NCBI RefSeq assembly: GCF_001667185.1
Contig: NZ_LZIC01000118.1
Coordinates: 1 to 64,000 of the forward strand
DNA length: 64,000 bases
Direction: 5' to 3'
From: Mycobacterium sp. 852002-50816_SCH5313054-b
GTDB taxonomy: Bacteria; Actinomycetota; Actinomycetes; Mycobacteriales; Mycobacteriaceae
The notes under the pieces were generated by a model. The model made no database searches, had not been told where the DNA came from, and saw nothing but the letters and a program-made list of their open reading frames with translations. How positions within the stretch are numbered: position 1 is the stretch's first letter; every line of letters starts with the position of its first letter. A program made the position numbers and the translations under genes. Positions 17,524-26,548 of this stretch are shown in pieces.

Positions 17524-18264
17524 TCACGCCCGGTTGAGCTGCGCTTTCGCCTCTTTGACCGATTCGGTGGCGGCACGGTCGGCCCGCTCCGCCTTGTCGT
17601 ACGCGGCTTCGACCCTCTCGAGTCGGCGCTGGGCGTCGCGCAGGGCCGTGCGCGCTTCGTCGCGTTCGGCTATCCGCCGCGACAGGGCGTCGCCGGCTTC
17701 GGCCTTGGCCCGCTCGGCCTCGGTGACGGCCGCCTTCAGCTTGTCCAGGCGCCGCTGCGCGGCCGTGCCGGGGCGCTTCGCGGGTGTCGATACGGGCGCT
17801 GCGTCGCCGAAGCCGAAACCGGACCAGCGCTCGGGCTTGGTCAGCCGGCCCAGCCGCCGGGTGACGTCGGGGTCGGCGACCGCGGCTTGCAGCGTGCCGG
17901 TCAGGTCCTCGCGCACCGATGCCGACGGCCGCTTCACGTCGGCGGCTTCCAGCGCGGCCCGGGTGAGTTCGTCGATCAGTTTGTGTTGCTCGGCCGACAG
18001 GTCGCGGATGCGTTCGCCGTCCATCTCGGCATGAGCGGCCCGCAGGCGGTCGCCGAGGTCGGACAGGCGCTTCTTGGTGTCCTTACGCTCGAGCGCGAGC
18101 CGGTTGGCGATCCACGCCGCCGTCGTCGGCTTGCGCGCCGCCGAGATCCGTTTGGCGGCCGCCGCGTCGCCGCGGCGCTTCGCCTCGGCGGCCAATGTGG
18201 TGCGCAGCGCCGAGAAGGCGTCGGGTGCCGCGCAGTACAGACTGTCGAGTTCGTCGTCGGCCAT
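17524..18264 (-). CDS. Conserved coiled-coil protein
   Basis: The 246-residue protein is highly charged and alpha-helical. Residues 10-70 are rich in Ala/Arg, and the C-terminal third (about 160-246) is a long coiled coil. I know no domain name for it. Genes of this shape are annotated as hypothetical in mycobacteria. The ATG at 18264 is preferred because upstream sequence is occupied by the divergent Ldt gene's promoter region. Confidence 0.75.
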   Translation of the reverse strand: MADDELDSLYCAAPDAFSALRTTLAAEAKRRGDAAAAKRISAARKPTTAAWIANRLALERKDTKKRLSDLGDRLRAAHAEMDGERIRDLSAEQHKLIDELTRAALEAADVKRPSASVREDLTGTLQAAVADPDVTRRLGRLTKPERWSGFGFGDAAPVSTPAKRPGTAAQRRLDKLKAAVTEAERAKAEAGDALSRRIAERDEARTALRDAQRRLERVEAAYDKAERADRAATESVKEAKAQLNRA

Positions 18265-18315
18265 GACGCCATGATCCCCGGCCGACGTTTCATTGCGCAC
18301 GCGCCGGGCTATTTG

Positions 18316-19572
18316 ATGATCATGCCCGCAAGCGATGCGCACCGGGGTTGGGCTGCTTGGCCTCGCTGGTTCCTGTTGGCATTGCTTGTCGTCCTCTGCG
18401 TGGCCGGCCCGACCCTGGTGGCATCGTGCTCGCGCCACGGTGTCGCATCGAAAGCGCCTGCCGCCGCGCAAATAACGATCACGCCGGGCACGGGCGCACA
18501 CGACGTCGACCCGCTCGCGCCGGTCATGGTGAAAGCCGAAGTGGGGACGCTGACCGACGTGCGCATGGTCAACGAAAGCGGCAAATCGGTCGAGGGCGTG
18601 ATGACCCCGGATAACACCGTCTGGAAGCCTACGGTCCCGCTGGGGTACGGCCGCACCTACACGCTGACCGCCACCGGGCAGGGCACCAACGGCGTTGCGG
18701 CCACCCAGGTTTCGTCGTTCTCGACGCTGCGGCCGTCCAACCAGACCAAGGTTTCGTTCACCACGACGGCCGAGGCCGCGCTGCACGACGGCGGCACCTA
18801 CGGGGTCGGAACCGTGGTCGTCGCGCACTTCGACGAGCAGATCGGCGACCGGGCAGCCGCCGAGCGGCAGCTCAAGGTGACGACCAACCCGCCGGTGCCG
18901 GGCTCGTGGTTCTGGGTCGACGGGCAAAACGCGCACTGGCGTCCCGAGCGCTACTACGCCCCGGGAACCACCGTCACCGCCGAGGCCAAGATCTACGGAA
19001 TCGCCTTGGGCGACGGCTTGTTCGGGCAGGACGACACGCGGGTGTCGTTCCGGATCGGCGATGCGCACGTATCCATCGCCGATGACGCCACCCACCAGGT
19101 CAGCGTGTTCAACAACGGTGCCCTGGTCAGGACGATGCCCACGTCGATGGGGATGGGCGGCACCGAAGACGTCGCCGGGCACACCATCTCGTTGTGGACC
19201 CCGCCGGGAATCTACACCGTGCTCGACAAGGGCAACCCGGTCGTGATGGACTCCTCGACGTTCGGACTGCCCAAGAATTCGCGCCTCGGCTACCGCGAGA
19301 CCATCAGCTGGGCCACCAAGATCAGCACCGACGGCATCTACCTGCACGAGCTCGACGCGACGGTGTGGGCCCAGGGCCATCAGGACACCTCGCACGGCTG
19401 CCTGAACCTCAACGCCGACAACGCCAAGTGGTTCTACGATTTTTCGGTGCCCGGCGACGTGGTCGAGATCCGCAACAGCGGCGGGCCGCCACTGACGCTG
19501 GCCCAGAACGGCGACTGGACGCTGAGCTGGGACCAGTGGCGCAAGGGCAGCGCGTTGCAGCCGGCGTCCTAG
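18316..19572 (+). CDS. L,D-transpeptidase lipoprotein
   Basis: The 418-residue protein has an N-terminal membrane segment ending in a lipobox-like VASC (Cys38), an immunoglobulin-like domain pair (about 50-245) and a YkuD catalytic domain (about 250-400). Catalytic residues are His344 (YLHELD), then S359-H360-G361-C362-L-N. Ldts make 3-3 cross-links in peptidoglycan. The layout and length (408 residues in LdtMt2) resemble LdtMt2/Rv2518c, but motifs around the active site also recall Rv0192. I do not assign a paralogue number. The ATG at 18316 or at 18322 are both possible. Confidence 0.9.
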   Translation: MIMPASDAHRGWAAWPRWFLLALLVVLCVAGPTLVASCSRHGVASKAPAAAQITITPGTGAHDVDPLAPVMVKAEVGTLTDVRMVNESGKSVEGVMTPDNTVWKPTVPLGYGRTYTLTATGQGTNGVAATQVSSFSTLRPSNQTKVSFTTTAEAALHDGGTYGVGTVVVAHFDEQIGDRAAAERQLKVTTNPPVPGSWFWVDGQNAHWRPERYYAPGTTVTAEAKIYGIALGDGLFGQDDTRVSFRIGDAHVSIADDATHQVSVFNNGALVRTMPTSMGMGGTEDVAGHTISLWTPPGIYTVLDKGNPVVMDSSTFGLPKNSRLGYRETISWATKISTDGIYLHELDATVWAQGHQDTSHGCLNLNADNAKWFYDFSVPGDVVEIRNSGGPPLTLAQNGDWTLSWDQWRKGSALQPAS

Positions 19573-19688
19573 CTCTTATTGCCGAGTTGCTCTCGGACCC
19601 AACGTTGTTCGACCCACGGCCGGCGTAGCTCGACTCCCCGACGGGCAACGTTCACCGCGTATTCGCGCAACACTCTCCCCGGAAAGTC

Positions 19689-19724
19689 TTGACTGATTCC
19701 AAATAAGAGAGTGATATGGACCGC
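19689..19724 (+). promoter_or_regulatory. furA promoter, leaderless
   Basis: TTGACT (19689-19694) is followed by an 18-bp spacer, GATATG (19713-19718) and six bases to the GTG at 19725. This agrees with the known leaderless mRNA of mycobacterial furA, in which FurA binds an AT-rich site at its own promoter. Confidence 0.85.
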
Positions 19725-20165
19725 GTGTCCTCATCGGCGAGCAACGCGGATCGGCTGCGCATGGCCGATCTGCGGGTGACCCGGCCCAGGCTCGCCGTCC
19801 TGGAGGTCGTGCACGCCAACCCGCATGCCGACACGGACACGATCTTCACCGCGGTGCGCGACGATTTGCCCGACGTGTCGCGACAGGCGGTCTACGACGT
19901 GCTCAGCGCGCTGACCGCGGTGGGCCTGGTTCGCCGGATCCAGCCACTGGGGATGGTCGCCCGCTATGAGGCCCGGGTCGGCGACAACCACCACCACGTC
20001 GTGTGCCGCGCCTGCGGGATCATCGCCGACGTCGACTGCGCGGTCGGAGAGGCGCCCTGCTTGACCCCGTTGGACGACGACCGCGGGCTGGAGGGCTTCG
20101 TCTTGGACGAGGCCGAAGTCATCTACTGGGGCATGTGCCCCGCTTGCTCGACCGCAGATTCTTGA
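19725..20165 (+). CDS. furA: Ferric uptake regulator-like repressor FurA
   Basis: The 146-residue protein has a winged helix (VTRPRLAVLEVV to DVSRQAVYDVLSAL), the histidine-rich dimerisation strand NHHHVVC, and two Cys-x-x-Cys pairs (CRAC, CPAC) that fit structural zinc. It represses furA-katG in response to metal and redox state. The start is GTG at 19725, not the ATG at 19716: it aligns with the M. tuberculosis protein, and the promoter places +1 on that G. katG follows after 49 bases. Confidence 0.95.
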   Translation: MSSSASNADRLRMADLRVTRPRLAVLEVVHANPHADTDTIFTAVRDDLPDVSRQAVYDVLSALTAVGLVRRIQPLGMVARYEARVGDNHHHVVCRACGIIADVDCAVGEAPCLTPLDDDRGLEGFVLDEAEVIYWGMCPACSTADS

Positions 20166-20214
20166 TCACTCCGGTGGTCGCAGCCCCGCATCACCTAACA
20201 CCGAAAGGAATGTT

Positions 20215-22404
20215 GTGTCAGAGAGCGAAAACCCGGTAATTCCCGCGCCGGAGCCTAAATCGCATGCGCCCCTCACGAACCGGGACTGGTGGCCGGACCA
20301 GATCGACCCGTCGACGCTGCACCCGCACTCACCGCAGGCCAACCCGCTCGGCGACGACTTCGACTACGCCGCGGAGTTCGCCAAGCTCGACGTCGACGCG
20401 CTCAAGGCGGACGTGATCTCGGTGATGACCAACTCGCAGGACTGGTGGCCCGCCGACTACGGCCACTACGGCGGCCTGTTCATCCGGATGAGCTGGCACG
20501 CCGCGGGCACCTACCGCATCTTCGACGGCCGCGGTGGCGGCGGCCAGGGCATGCAGCGCTTCGCCCCGCTCAACAGCTGGCCGGACAACGTGAGCCTGGA
20601 CAAGGCGCGCCGGCTGCTGTGGCCGGTCAAGAAGAAGTACGGCAACAAGATTTCCTGGGCCGACCTCATCATCTTCGCCGGCAACTGCGCCCTGGAGTCC
20701 ATGGGTTTCAAGACCTTTGGCTTCGCCTTCGGCCGCGAGGACGTCTGGGAGCCCGAAGAGATCCTCTGGGGCGAAGAGGACGAATGGCTCGGCACGAACA
20801 AGCGCTACGCCGGTTCCGGCGAGCGTGACCTCTCGCAGCCCTACGGCGCGACCACCATGGGCCTGATCTATGTGAACCCGGAGGGCCCGGAGGGCAAGCC
20901 GGACCCGATCGCCGCGGCCATCGACATCCGCGAGACGTTCGGGCGGATGGCGATGAACGACGAGGAGACGGCCGCGCTGATCGTCGGTGGCCACAGCTTC
21001 GGCAAGACCCACGGCGCCGGCGGCGGCGACCTGGTCGGCCCCGAGCCGGAGGCCGCCCCGATCGAGCAGCAGGGCCTGGGCTGGAAGAGCTCGCATGGCA
21101 CCGGCGTGGGCAAGGACGCCATCACCAGCGGCCTGGAGGTGGTCTGGACGCCGACTCCGACCAAGTGGGACAACACCTTCCTGGAGACGCTGTACGGCTA
21201 CGAGTGGGAGCTGACCAAGAGCCCCGGCGATGCCTGGCAGTTCGTCGCCAAGGACGGCGCCGGTGCGGGCACCATCCCCGACCCGTTCGGCGGCCCGGGT
21301 CGCGCCCCGACGATGCTGGTCACCGACATCTCGATGCGTGAGTCCCCCATCTATCGCGACATCACCCGGCGCTGGCTGGACCACCCCGAGGAGCTGACCG
21401 AGGCGTTCGCCAAGGCGTGGTACAAGCTGCTGCACCGCGACATGGGGCCGATCAGCCGCTACCTCGGGCCGTGGATTCCCGAGCCGCAGCTCTGGCAGGA
21501 CCCGGTTCCGGCCGTCGACCATGAGCTGGTCGATGACAAGGACGTCGCGGCACTGAAGCAAAAGGTGCTCGACTCCGGTCTGTCGGTGCCGCAGCTGGTC
21601 AAGACGGCCTGGTCCGCGGCGTCCAGCTTCCGGCGCACCGACAAGCGGGGCGGCGCCAACGGGGCGCGGCTGCGCCTGGAGCCGCAGCGCAATTGGGAGG
21701 TCAACGAGCCCTCGGAGCTGGACAAGGTGTTGCCCGCGCTGGAGAAGATCCAGCAGGACTTCAACGCTTCGGCGTCGGGCGGCAAGAAGATCTCGCTGGC
21801 CGACCTGATCGTGTTGGCCGGATCCGCGGCGGTGGAGAAGGCGGCCAAGGACGCCGGCTACGAGATCACGGTGCACTTCGCGCCGGGGCGGACCGACGCC
21901 TCGCAGGAGAGCACCGACGTGGAGTCGTTCGCGGTGCTCGAGCCGCGGGCCGACGGGTTCCGCAACTACATCCGGGCCGGCGAGAAGGCACCGCTGGAGC
22001 AGTTGCTGCAGGAGCGGGCCTACCTGCTGGGCGTGACCGGTCCGGAGATGACGGTGCTCGTCGGTGGTCTGCGGGTCCTCGGTGCCAACCACGGCGGCAG
22101 CAAGCACGGCGTGTTCACCGACCGGCCCGGCACGCTGACCAACGACTTCTTCGTCAACCTGCTCGACATGGGCAATGCGTGGAAGACGTCCGAGTCGGCG
22201 GAGAACGTCTACGAGGTCGTCGACCGCTCGTCGGGACAGAAGAAGTGGTCCGCCACCGCCAACGACCTGGTGTTCGGGTCGAACTCGGTGCTGCGCGGGC
22301 TGGCCGAGGTCTATGCCCAGGACGACAACGCGGGGAAGTTCGTCGAGGACTTCGTGGCGGCCTGGGTCAAGGTCATGAACGCCGACCGGTTCGACCTGAA
22401 GTAA
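20215..22404 (+). CDS. katG: Catalase-peroxidase KatG
   Basis: The 729-residue haem enzyme has distal residues Arg91/Trp94/His95 (RMSWH), proximal His260 (VGGHSFGKTHG), and the Met-Tyr-Trp crosslink residues Trp94, Tyr219 and Met245. The position equivalent to M. tuberculosis Ser315 is Ser305 in DAITSG, so the classical isoniazid-resistance substitution is absent. The C-terminal half is the non-catalytic duplicate domain. It detoxifies peroxide and activates isoniazid. A GAAAGGAA precedes the GTG start, and a strong terminator follows. Confidence 0.97.
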   Translation: MSESENPVIPAPEPKSHAPLTNRDWWPDQIDPSTLHPHSPQANPLGDDFDYAAEFAKLDVDALKADVISVMTNSQDWWPADYGHYGGLFIRMSWHAAGTYRIFDGRGGGGQGMQRFAPLNSWPDNVSLDKARRLLWPVKKKYGNKISWADLIIFAGNCALESMGFKTFGFAFGREDVWEPEEILWGEEDEWLGTNKRYAGSGERDLSQPYGATTMGLIYVNPEGPEGKPDPIAAAIDIRETFGRMAMNDEETAALIVGGHSFGKTHGAGGGDLVGPEPEAAPIEQQGLGWKSSHGTGVGKDAITSGLEVVWTPTPTKWDNTFLETLYGYEWELTKSPGDAWQFVAKDGAGAGTIPDPFGGPGRAPTMLVTDISMRESPIYRDITRRWLDHPEELTEAFAKAWYKLLHRDMGPISRYLGPWIPEPQLWQDPVPAVDHELVDDKDVAALKQKVLDSGLSVPQLVKTAWSAASSFRRTDKRGGANGARLRLEPQRNWEVNEPSELDKVLPALEKIQQDFNASASGGKKISLADLIVLAGSAAVEKAAKDAGYEITVHFAPGRTDASQESTDVESFAVLEPRADGFRNYIRAGEKAPLEQLLQERAYLLGVTGPEMTVLVGGLRVLGANHGGSKHGVFTDRPGTLTNDFFVNLLDMGNAWKTSESAENVYEVVDRSSGQKKWSATANDLVFGSNSVLRGLAEVYAQDDNAGKFVEDFVAAWVKVMNADRFDLK

Positions 22405-22419
22405 CAGCCGGATAGCAAG

Positions 22420-22453
22420 CGACACCCCGCGGCCATCGGCTCGCGGGGTGTCG
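22420..22453 (+). terminator. katG terminator hairpin
   Basis: A perfect 12-bp stem (CGACACCCCGCG, 22420-22431, with 22442-22453) around a ten-base loop lies 16 bases after the katG stop, between convergent genes. There is no long U-tract, as is usual in mycobacteria. It may also serve the convergent gene. Confidence 0.85.
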
Positions 22454-22474
22454 TGCGTTGAGCTCAGCTTTAAT

Positions 22475-23236
22475 TCAGCGCGGGAAATCCCACTGGCCGT
22501 AGTCGGGCGCGAGGACGTCATCGATGTCGACGTTGATCCCGCCCAGCAACGGGCTTGGGTTCGACGGGCTGTTGACCACGGCCTGATAGAGCACCGCCGC
22601 CGGCTCGCGATCGCCGTTCGACCACGACCTCGTTTGCCACGCCCATCGGTGCCCGGGCGTGCTCGAATTTCCTATCACGCCGTCGCGGATCGCCCAGCCG
22701 CAGGCACGGGCATGCCCATAGATGCCGGTGCGGCCGACGCCCAGTGCCGAGTTGATGCCCCGAAACCATTGCACCGCAGCGCCATTCCACGTGTTCTCGT
22801 CGATGTTGTCGTCGACGCTGAAGAAGATCGGGGCCGAGGCCGTCCCCCCTGCCGCGTCGTGCAGTTGCAGGGCGGTGTGCGCATCGGCCACGCCGCCGTC
22901 GTACCCGCGGGTGAAATCCGACGGGTCGGGCCAGCCCGGCTTGCCGTACTGAAAGTTGCTGACGATCTGCAGGCCCGCCGCGCGCAGCGCGTCCGCGTAT
23001 TGGCGGGTGATGGGTTTCGCCTCGAAGTTCGCGCCCGGCCGCGACTCGGAGACGTAGTTCACCACCCCGCCATACCCCGCCGCCTTGATCTCGTCCGGCG
23101 CGATCCGCTTCTCGGCGAAATCGATCAACCGCAGGTCGGCGGCCCGCGCCTCGTCAACGGGCGCGGCCGCCGCGCCCAAGCCCAGGAGAACCGGAGCGGC
23201 GAATCTGAGGACGTCGCGCCGGGATACCGATCGCAC
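22475..23236 (-). CDS. Tat-exported DUF1906 glycoside-hydrolase-like protein (Rv2525c type)
   Basis: The 253-residue protein has a twin-arginine signal (SRRDVLRFAAP, cleavage near ARAAD) followed by a TIM-barrel-like DUF1906 domain (LRLIDFAEKRIAP, YVSES, PIFFSVDDN, INVDIDDVLAP). It corresponds to M. tuberculosis Rv2525c, a Tat substrate with a glycoside-hydrolase-like fold whose loss alters cell-wall properties. GTG start. On the minus strand TACCAT lies six bases upstream, consistent with a leaderless mRNA. Confidence 0.88.
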   Translation of the reverse strand: MRSVSRRDVLRFAAPVLLGLGAAAAPVDEARAADLRLIDFAEKRIAPDEIKAAGYGGVVNYVSESRPGANFEAKPITRQYADALRAAGLQIVSNFQYGKPGWPDPSDFTRGYDGGVADAHTALQLHDAAGGTASAPIFFSVDDNIDENTWNGAAVQWFRGINSALGVGRTGIYGHARACGWAIRDGVIGNSSTPGHRWAWQTRSWSNGDREPAAVLYQAVVNSPSNPSPLLGGINVDIDDVLAPDYGQWDFPR

Positions 23237-23258
23237 GGCGCGATGGTAACAAGCCGTT

Positions 23259-23346
23259 GTGCGCTGACGGTCTTGAGTGTGAGCTCTGGGCGAAAATCAG
23301 CGCGCATTTGCGCCCTGGGCTCACACGGAAAGCCCTGGCGCACACT
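23259..23346. repeat. Intergenic inverted repeat (type B, copy 1)
   Basis: GTGTGAGC-type arms (23277-23292 with 23311-23326) match at 14 of 16 positions. Outer arms extend imperfectly to about 23259 and 23346. The segment 23259-23280 matches 42840-42861 at 18 of 22 positions, so this belongs to a family with the element at 42838. It lies between two divergent genes. Confidence 0.75.
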
Positions 23347-23369
23347 CAAACGATGTGGTCCCGGCCTCG

Positions 23370-23414
23370 TTGCGTCATTTAGGTGGGCGAACTATAGTCT
23401 GGACACATGTCCAG
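23370..23414 (+). promoter_or_regulatory. Promoter and palindromic operator of the glycosyltransferase cluster
   Basis: TTGCGT (23370-23375), a 17-bp spacer and TATAGT (23393-23398) form a good housekeeping promoter. Immediately downstream lies CTGGACA-CA-TGTCCAG (23399-23414), a perfect 7-bp inverted repeat covering the expected start point. The geometry is that of a dimeric repressor site, for example TetR type. No regulator gene adjoins, so the repressor would be encoded elsewhere. About 90 bases of leader follow. Confidence 0.7.
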
Positions 23415-23503
23415 TTTGCTGTCGCGGGGTTCGGGAGTCCGTTGAGAGCGATGGATTGGGGGGCGGTCGCCCGCGTTGTTTGGTCGGCGGATAAGAGTTG
23501 AGT

Positions 23504-24733
23504 ATGCGAATTGCCCTGCTGTCCTATCGCAGTAAGGACCATTGCGGCGGACAGGGCGTCTACGTGCGCCATCTCAGCCGCGGCCTGGTCGATCTCGGCC
23601 ACGACGTCGAGGTCTTCTCCGGTCAGCCCTATCCGGAACTGCTCGATCCGCGGGTGCGGCTGACCAAGGTGCCCAGCCTGGACCTCTACCGCGAGCCCGA
23701 CCCGTTCCGGGTGCCGCGCCCCAGCGAGATCCGCGACTCGATCGACCTGCTGGAACTCCTGACGGTGTGGACGGCGGGCTTCCCCGAGCCGCGGACGTTC
23801 ACCATGCGCGTCGCCCGGCTGCTGGCCGAACGGGCCCACGACTTCGACCTCGTGCACGACAACCAGAGCCTGGGGACCGGGCTGCTGGCGATCGCCGACA
23901 CGGGACTTCCGGTGGTGGCCACCGTGCACCATCCGATCACCCGCGACCGGGTGCTCGACGTGGCCGCCGCGAGGTGGTGGCGAAAGCCGTTGGTGCACCG
24001 CTGGTATGGCTTTTCCAAGATGCAGGAGCAGGTGGCGCGCCGGATCCCCGACCTGTTGACGGTCTCGTCGTCGTCGGCCGCCGACATCGTCGCCGACTTC
24101 GGCGTCTCCCCCGAGCAACTGCACGTGGTGCCGTTGGGGGTGAACACCCAACTGTTCCAGCCGGGTTCGCAGCCCCGCCGACCGGGCCGGGTCATCGCGA
24201 TCGCCAGCGCCGACACCCCGCTGAAGGGTGTGCGCACGCTGCTGCACGCGGTCGCCAAGCTGCGCACGCGCCGCGACCTCGAGCTGCGGCTGGTGGCCAA
24301 GGTGGAACCCAACGGCCCCACCCACAAACTCATCGCCGAACTCGGCATCTCCGACATCGTCCACATCACCAGCGGGCTATCCGACGAGGCGCTCGCCGCG
24401 CTGTTCGCCTCGGCCGAGGTCGCCTGCATTCCGTCTCTCTACGAAGGGTTCTCGCTGCCCGCGGTGGAAGCCATGGCCAGTGGGACGCCGATCGTGGCGA
24501 GCCGGGTGGGCGCGCTCCCCGAGGTGCTGGGCATCGACGGCGCCTGCGCCGAGCTGGTGCCGCCCGCCGACGTCGACGCCCTGACCCGTGCGCTCGGCGA
24601 GCTGCTCGACTCGCCGGAAAAGCGCCGCACCATGGGCAAGGCGGGCCGCGACCGCGCGGTCAGTGTGTTCAGCTGGGAGGCGGTGGCCGCCCAAACCGTG
24701 CGGGTCTACGAGCGGGCGATCGCGCGATGCTGA
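23504..24733 (+). CDS. GT4-family glycosyltransferase
   Basis: The 409-residue GT-B enzyme begins MRIALLSYRS, with the acceptor-side motif GGQGVYVRHLSRGLVDLGHDV. The C-terminal donor-binding domain carries PSLYEGFSLPAVEAMASGTP, the E-x7-E motif of retaining GT4 enzymes. No signal peptide, so it acts in the cytosol on a sugar nucleotide. An in-frame TTG at 23498 is an alternative start. Its stop overlaps the next ATG by seven bases (ATGCTGA). It is the first gene of a cluster with a methyltransferase and a toroid-like protein. Acceptor unknown. Confidence 0.9.
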   Translation: MRIALLSYRSKDHCGGQGVYVRHLSRGLVDLGHDVEVFSGQPYPELLDPRVRLTKVPSLDLYREPDPFRVPRPSEIRDSIDLLELLTVWTAGFPEPRTFTMRVARLLAERAHDFDLVHDNQSLGTGLLAIADTGLPVVATVHHPITRDRVLDVAAARWWRKPLVHRWYGFSKMQEQVARRIPDLLTVSSSSAADIVADFGVSPEQLHVVPLGVNTQLFQPGSQPRRPGRVIAIASADTPLKGVRTLLHAVAKLRTRRDLELRLVAKVEPNGPTHKLIAELGISDIVHITSGLSDEALAALFASAEVACIPSLYEGFSLPAVEAMASGTPIVASRVGALPEVLGIDGACAELVPPADVDALTRALGELLDSPEKRRTMGKAGRDRAVSVFSWEAVAAQTVRVYERAIARC

Positions 24734-25485
24734 CCGTCGATTTCGACCGGCTCGCTATCGGGCCGTCCACGATGGTGATCGACGTCGGTTGCGGGGCGGG
24801 CCGGCACGCGTTCGAGGCCTATCGGCGCGGCGCGGACGTGGTCGCCTTCGACCGCGACGCCGCCGAATTGCGCTCGGTCGACACCATTCTGCGTGCCATG
24901 GCCGAAACCGGAGAGGCGCCGGCGGCGGCGTCGGCGAAGGTCGTCCTTGGCGACGCGCTGAGCCTGCCCTACGCCGACGAGACGTTCGACTGCGTCATCG
25001 CCTCGGAAATCCTCGAACATGTGCCGCAGGACGACGCCGCGATCGCCGAACTGGTCAGGGTCCTCAAAGTCGGTGGCACGCTGGCGGTCAGCGTGCCGCG
25101 CTGGCTTCCCGAGCGGGTGTGCTGGCTGCTATCCGACGAATACCACGCCAACGAGGGCGGCCACGTGCGCATCTACAAGGCGAGCGAGCTGCGAGCCAAG
25201 ATCGCGGGCGGCGGTATGGAGCTGACGCATACCCACCACGCGCACGCGCTGCACTCGCCGTTCTGGTGGCTGAAATGCGCTGTCGGCGTGTCGAACCCCG
25301 ACCATCCCGCGGTGGCCGCCTACCACAAGCTGCTGGTGTGGGACCTGATGCAACGGCCCAAGGTCACGCAGCTGGCTGAATCGCTGCTCAACCCGCTCGT
25401 CGGCAAGAGCGTGGCGATGTATTTCACCAAGTCGAGCGCCACGGAAAGCGAAGCGGCCCTGGGGTATTCAGTTGCATCGGGGTAG
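24727..25485 (+). CDS. Class I SAM methyltransferase of the glycosyltransferase cluster
   Basis: The 252-residue protein has motif I VIDVGCGAGRHAFEA (about 17-31), an acidic DRDAAEL end of beta-2, and FDCVIASEILEHVPQDD (post-I/motif II), as in UbiE/Methyltransf_11 enzymes. The start overlaps the glycosyltransferase stop, and the end overlaps the following TTG start by 14 bases. Translational coupling suggests a single pathway, for instance methylation of a glycosylated lipid or small molecule. That is inference. Confidence 0.88.
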   Translation: MLTVDFDRLAIGPSTMVIDVGCGAGRHAFEAYRRGADVVAFDRDAAELRSVDTILRAMAETGEAPAAASAKVVLGDALSLPYADETFDCVIASEILEHVPQDDAAIAELVRVLKVGGTLAVSVPRWLPERVCWLLSDEYHANEGGHVRIYKASELRAKIAGGGMELTHTHHAHALHSPFWWLKCAVGVSNPDHPAVAAYHKLLVWDLMQRPKVTQLAESLLNPLVGKSVAMYFTKSSATESEAALGYSVASG

Positions 25486-26548
25486 CACGCCGGCCGTTCC
25501 GGGTGTTCTCACATCCGACCAATGCCGGCAGACCGCGCTGTCGATAGCGGCCGCCCAGGAACCCTCGGGCGCCATCCCCTGGTTCGAGGGTGGGCATACC
25601 GATCCGTGGGATCACGTGGAATGCGCGATGGCGCTGACGGTCGCCGGGCTGCTGGAGCCGGCGCAGGCCGCGTTCGAGTGGAGTCGCCGCACGCAGCGCC
25701 CCGACGGCTCCTGGCCGATCCAAACCCGCAACGGGATCGTCGAAGACCACAACAGCGACAGCAACTTCTGCGCCTACATCGCCACCGGCGTGTGGCACCA
25801 CGTGCTGATCACCGGCGACAAGTCCTTCGCCGCCCGGATGTGGCCGGTGGTGCACAAGGCGATCGATTTCGTCATCGACCTGCAGTTCGGCTATGGCGAG
25901 ATCGCCTGGGCCCGAAGCGAAGACGGGCCTCTGCTGGAAGCGCTGCTGACCGGATGCGCGAGCGTGTTCCACAGCATCCGCTGCGCGCTGGCGCTGGCGG
26001 CGTTGGTCTCCGAACCGCAGCCCGAGTGGGAGCTGGCGCTGGGGCGCCTGGGGCACGCGATCGCCGCGCATCCCGAGGCGTTCACCGAGAAGGACCGCTA
26101 CTCGATGGACTGGTATTACCCGATCCTCGGCGGCGCCCTGCGCGGCCCGGCGGCCGCCGCGCGGATCAGGGAGCGCTGGGACGACTTTGTGGTCGGCGAT
26201 CTCGGCATTCGCTGCGTCGGCGACCGGCCGTGGGTGACCGGCGCCGAAACCTGCGAACTGGTGCTGGCGCTCGACGCCATCGGGCACAGGTCGGCCGCGC
26301 ATCGCCAGTTCGCCGCGATGCAGCACCTGCGCGAAGAGGACGGGTCCTATTGGACCGGCCTGGTTTTCGCCGACGGGAAGCGCTGGCCCGAGGAGCGCAC
26401 CACCTGGACCGGTGCGGCGATGATCCTGGCGGCCGACGCGTTGTCGGACACCACCAGAGGCAGCGCGATGTTCCGTGGGGACGGGCTGCCGATGGGGCTG
26501 CAGACCGACTTCGACTGCGAATGCGTGGTTACCGGTCCCGGCTGGTGA
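25472..26548 (+). CDS. Prenyltransferase/terpene-cyclase-like alpha-toroid protein
   Basis: The 358-residue protein has repeats of aromatic/QxxDGSW-like turns: ALSIAAAQEPSGAIPW near residue 25, WSRRTQRPDGSWPI near 78, and MQHLREEDGSYWTGL near 285. This is the pattern of alpha/alpha-barrel proteins of the prenyltransferase/squalene-cyclase superfamily or of glycosidase-like toroids. I see no DxDD or DCTAE cyclase motif. TTG start. The 3' end overlaps the convergent methyltransferase gene by 20 bases. The catalytic role is uncertain. Confidence 0.7.
   Translation: MHRGSTPAVPGVLTSDQCRQTALSIAAAQEPSGAIPWFEGGHTDPWDHVECAMALTVAGLLEPAQAAFEWSRRTQRPDGSWPIQTRNGIVEDHNSDSNFCAYIATGVWHHVLITGDKSFAARMWPVVHKAIDFVIDLQFGYGEIAWARSEDGPLLEALLTGCASVFHSIRCALALAALVSEPQPEWELALGRLGHAIAAHPEAFTEKDRYSMDWYYPILGGALRGPAAAARIRERWDDFVVGDLGIRCVGDRPWVTGAETCELVLALDAIGHRSAAHRQFAAMQHLREEDGSYWTGLVFADGKRWPEERTTWTGAAMILAADALSDTTRGSAMFRGDGLPMGLQTDFDCECVVTGPGW

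Noticed and set aside
17524..19395. A 623-codon minus-strand frame spanning the Ldt gene.
   Set aside because: Only the part from 18264 has a coiled-coil protein with family-like composition. The remainder is antisense to the L,D-transpeptidase.
19716..19724. ATG at 19716 as the furA start.
   Set aside because: It lies inside the -10 region. The GTG at 19725 coincides with the predicted +1 and aligns with FurA from M. tuberculosis.
20329..22521. Long minus-strand frame opposite katG.
   Set aside because: It is a shadow of katG in GC-rich DNA. The plus strand encodes an unmistakable KatG.
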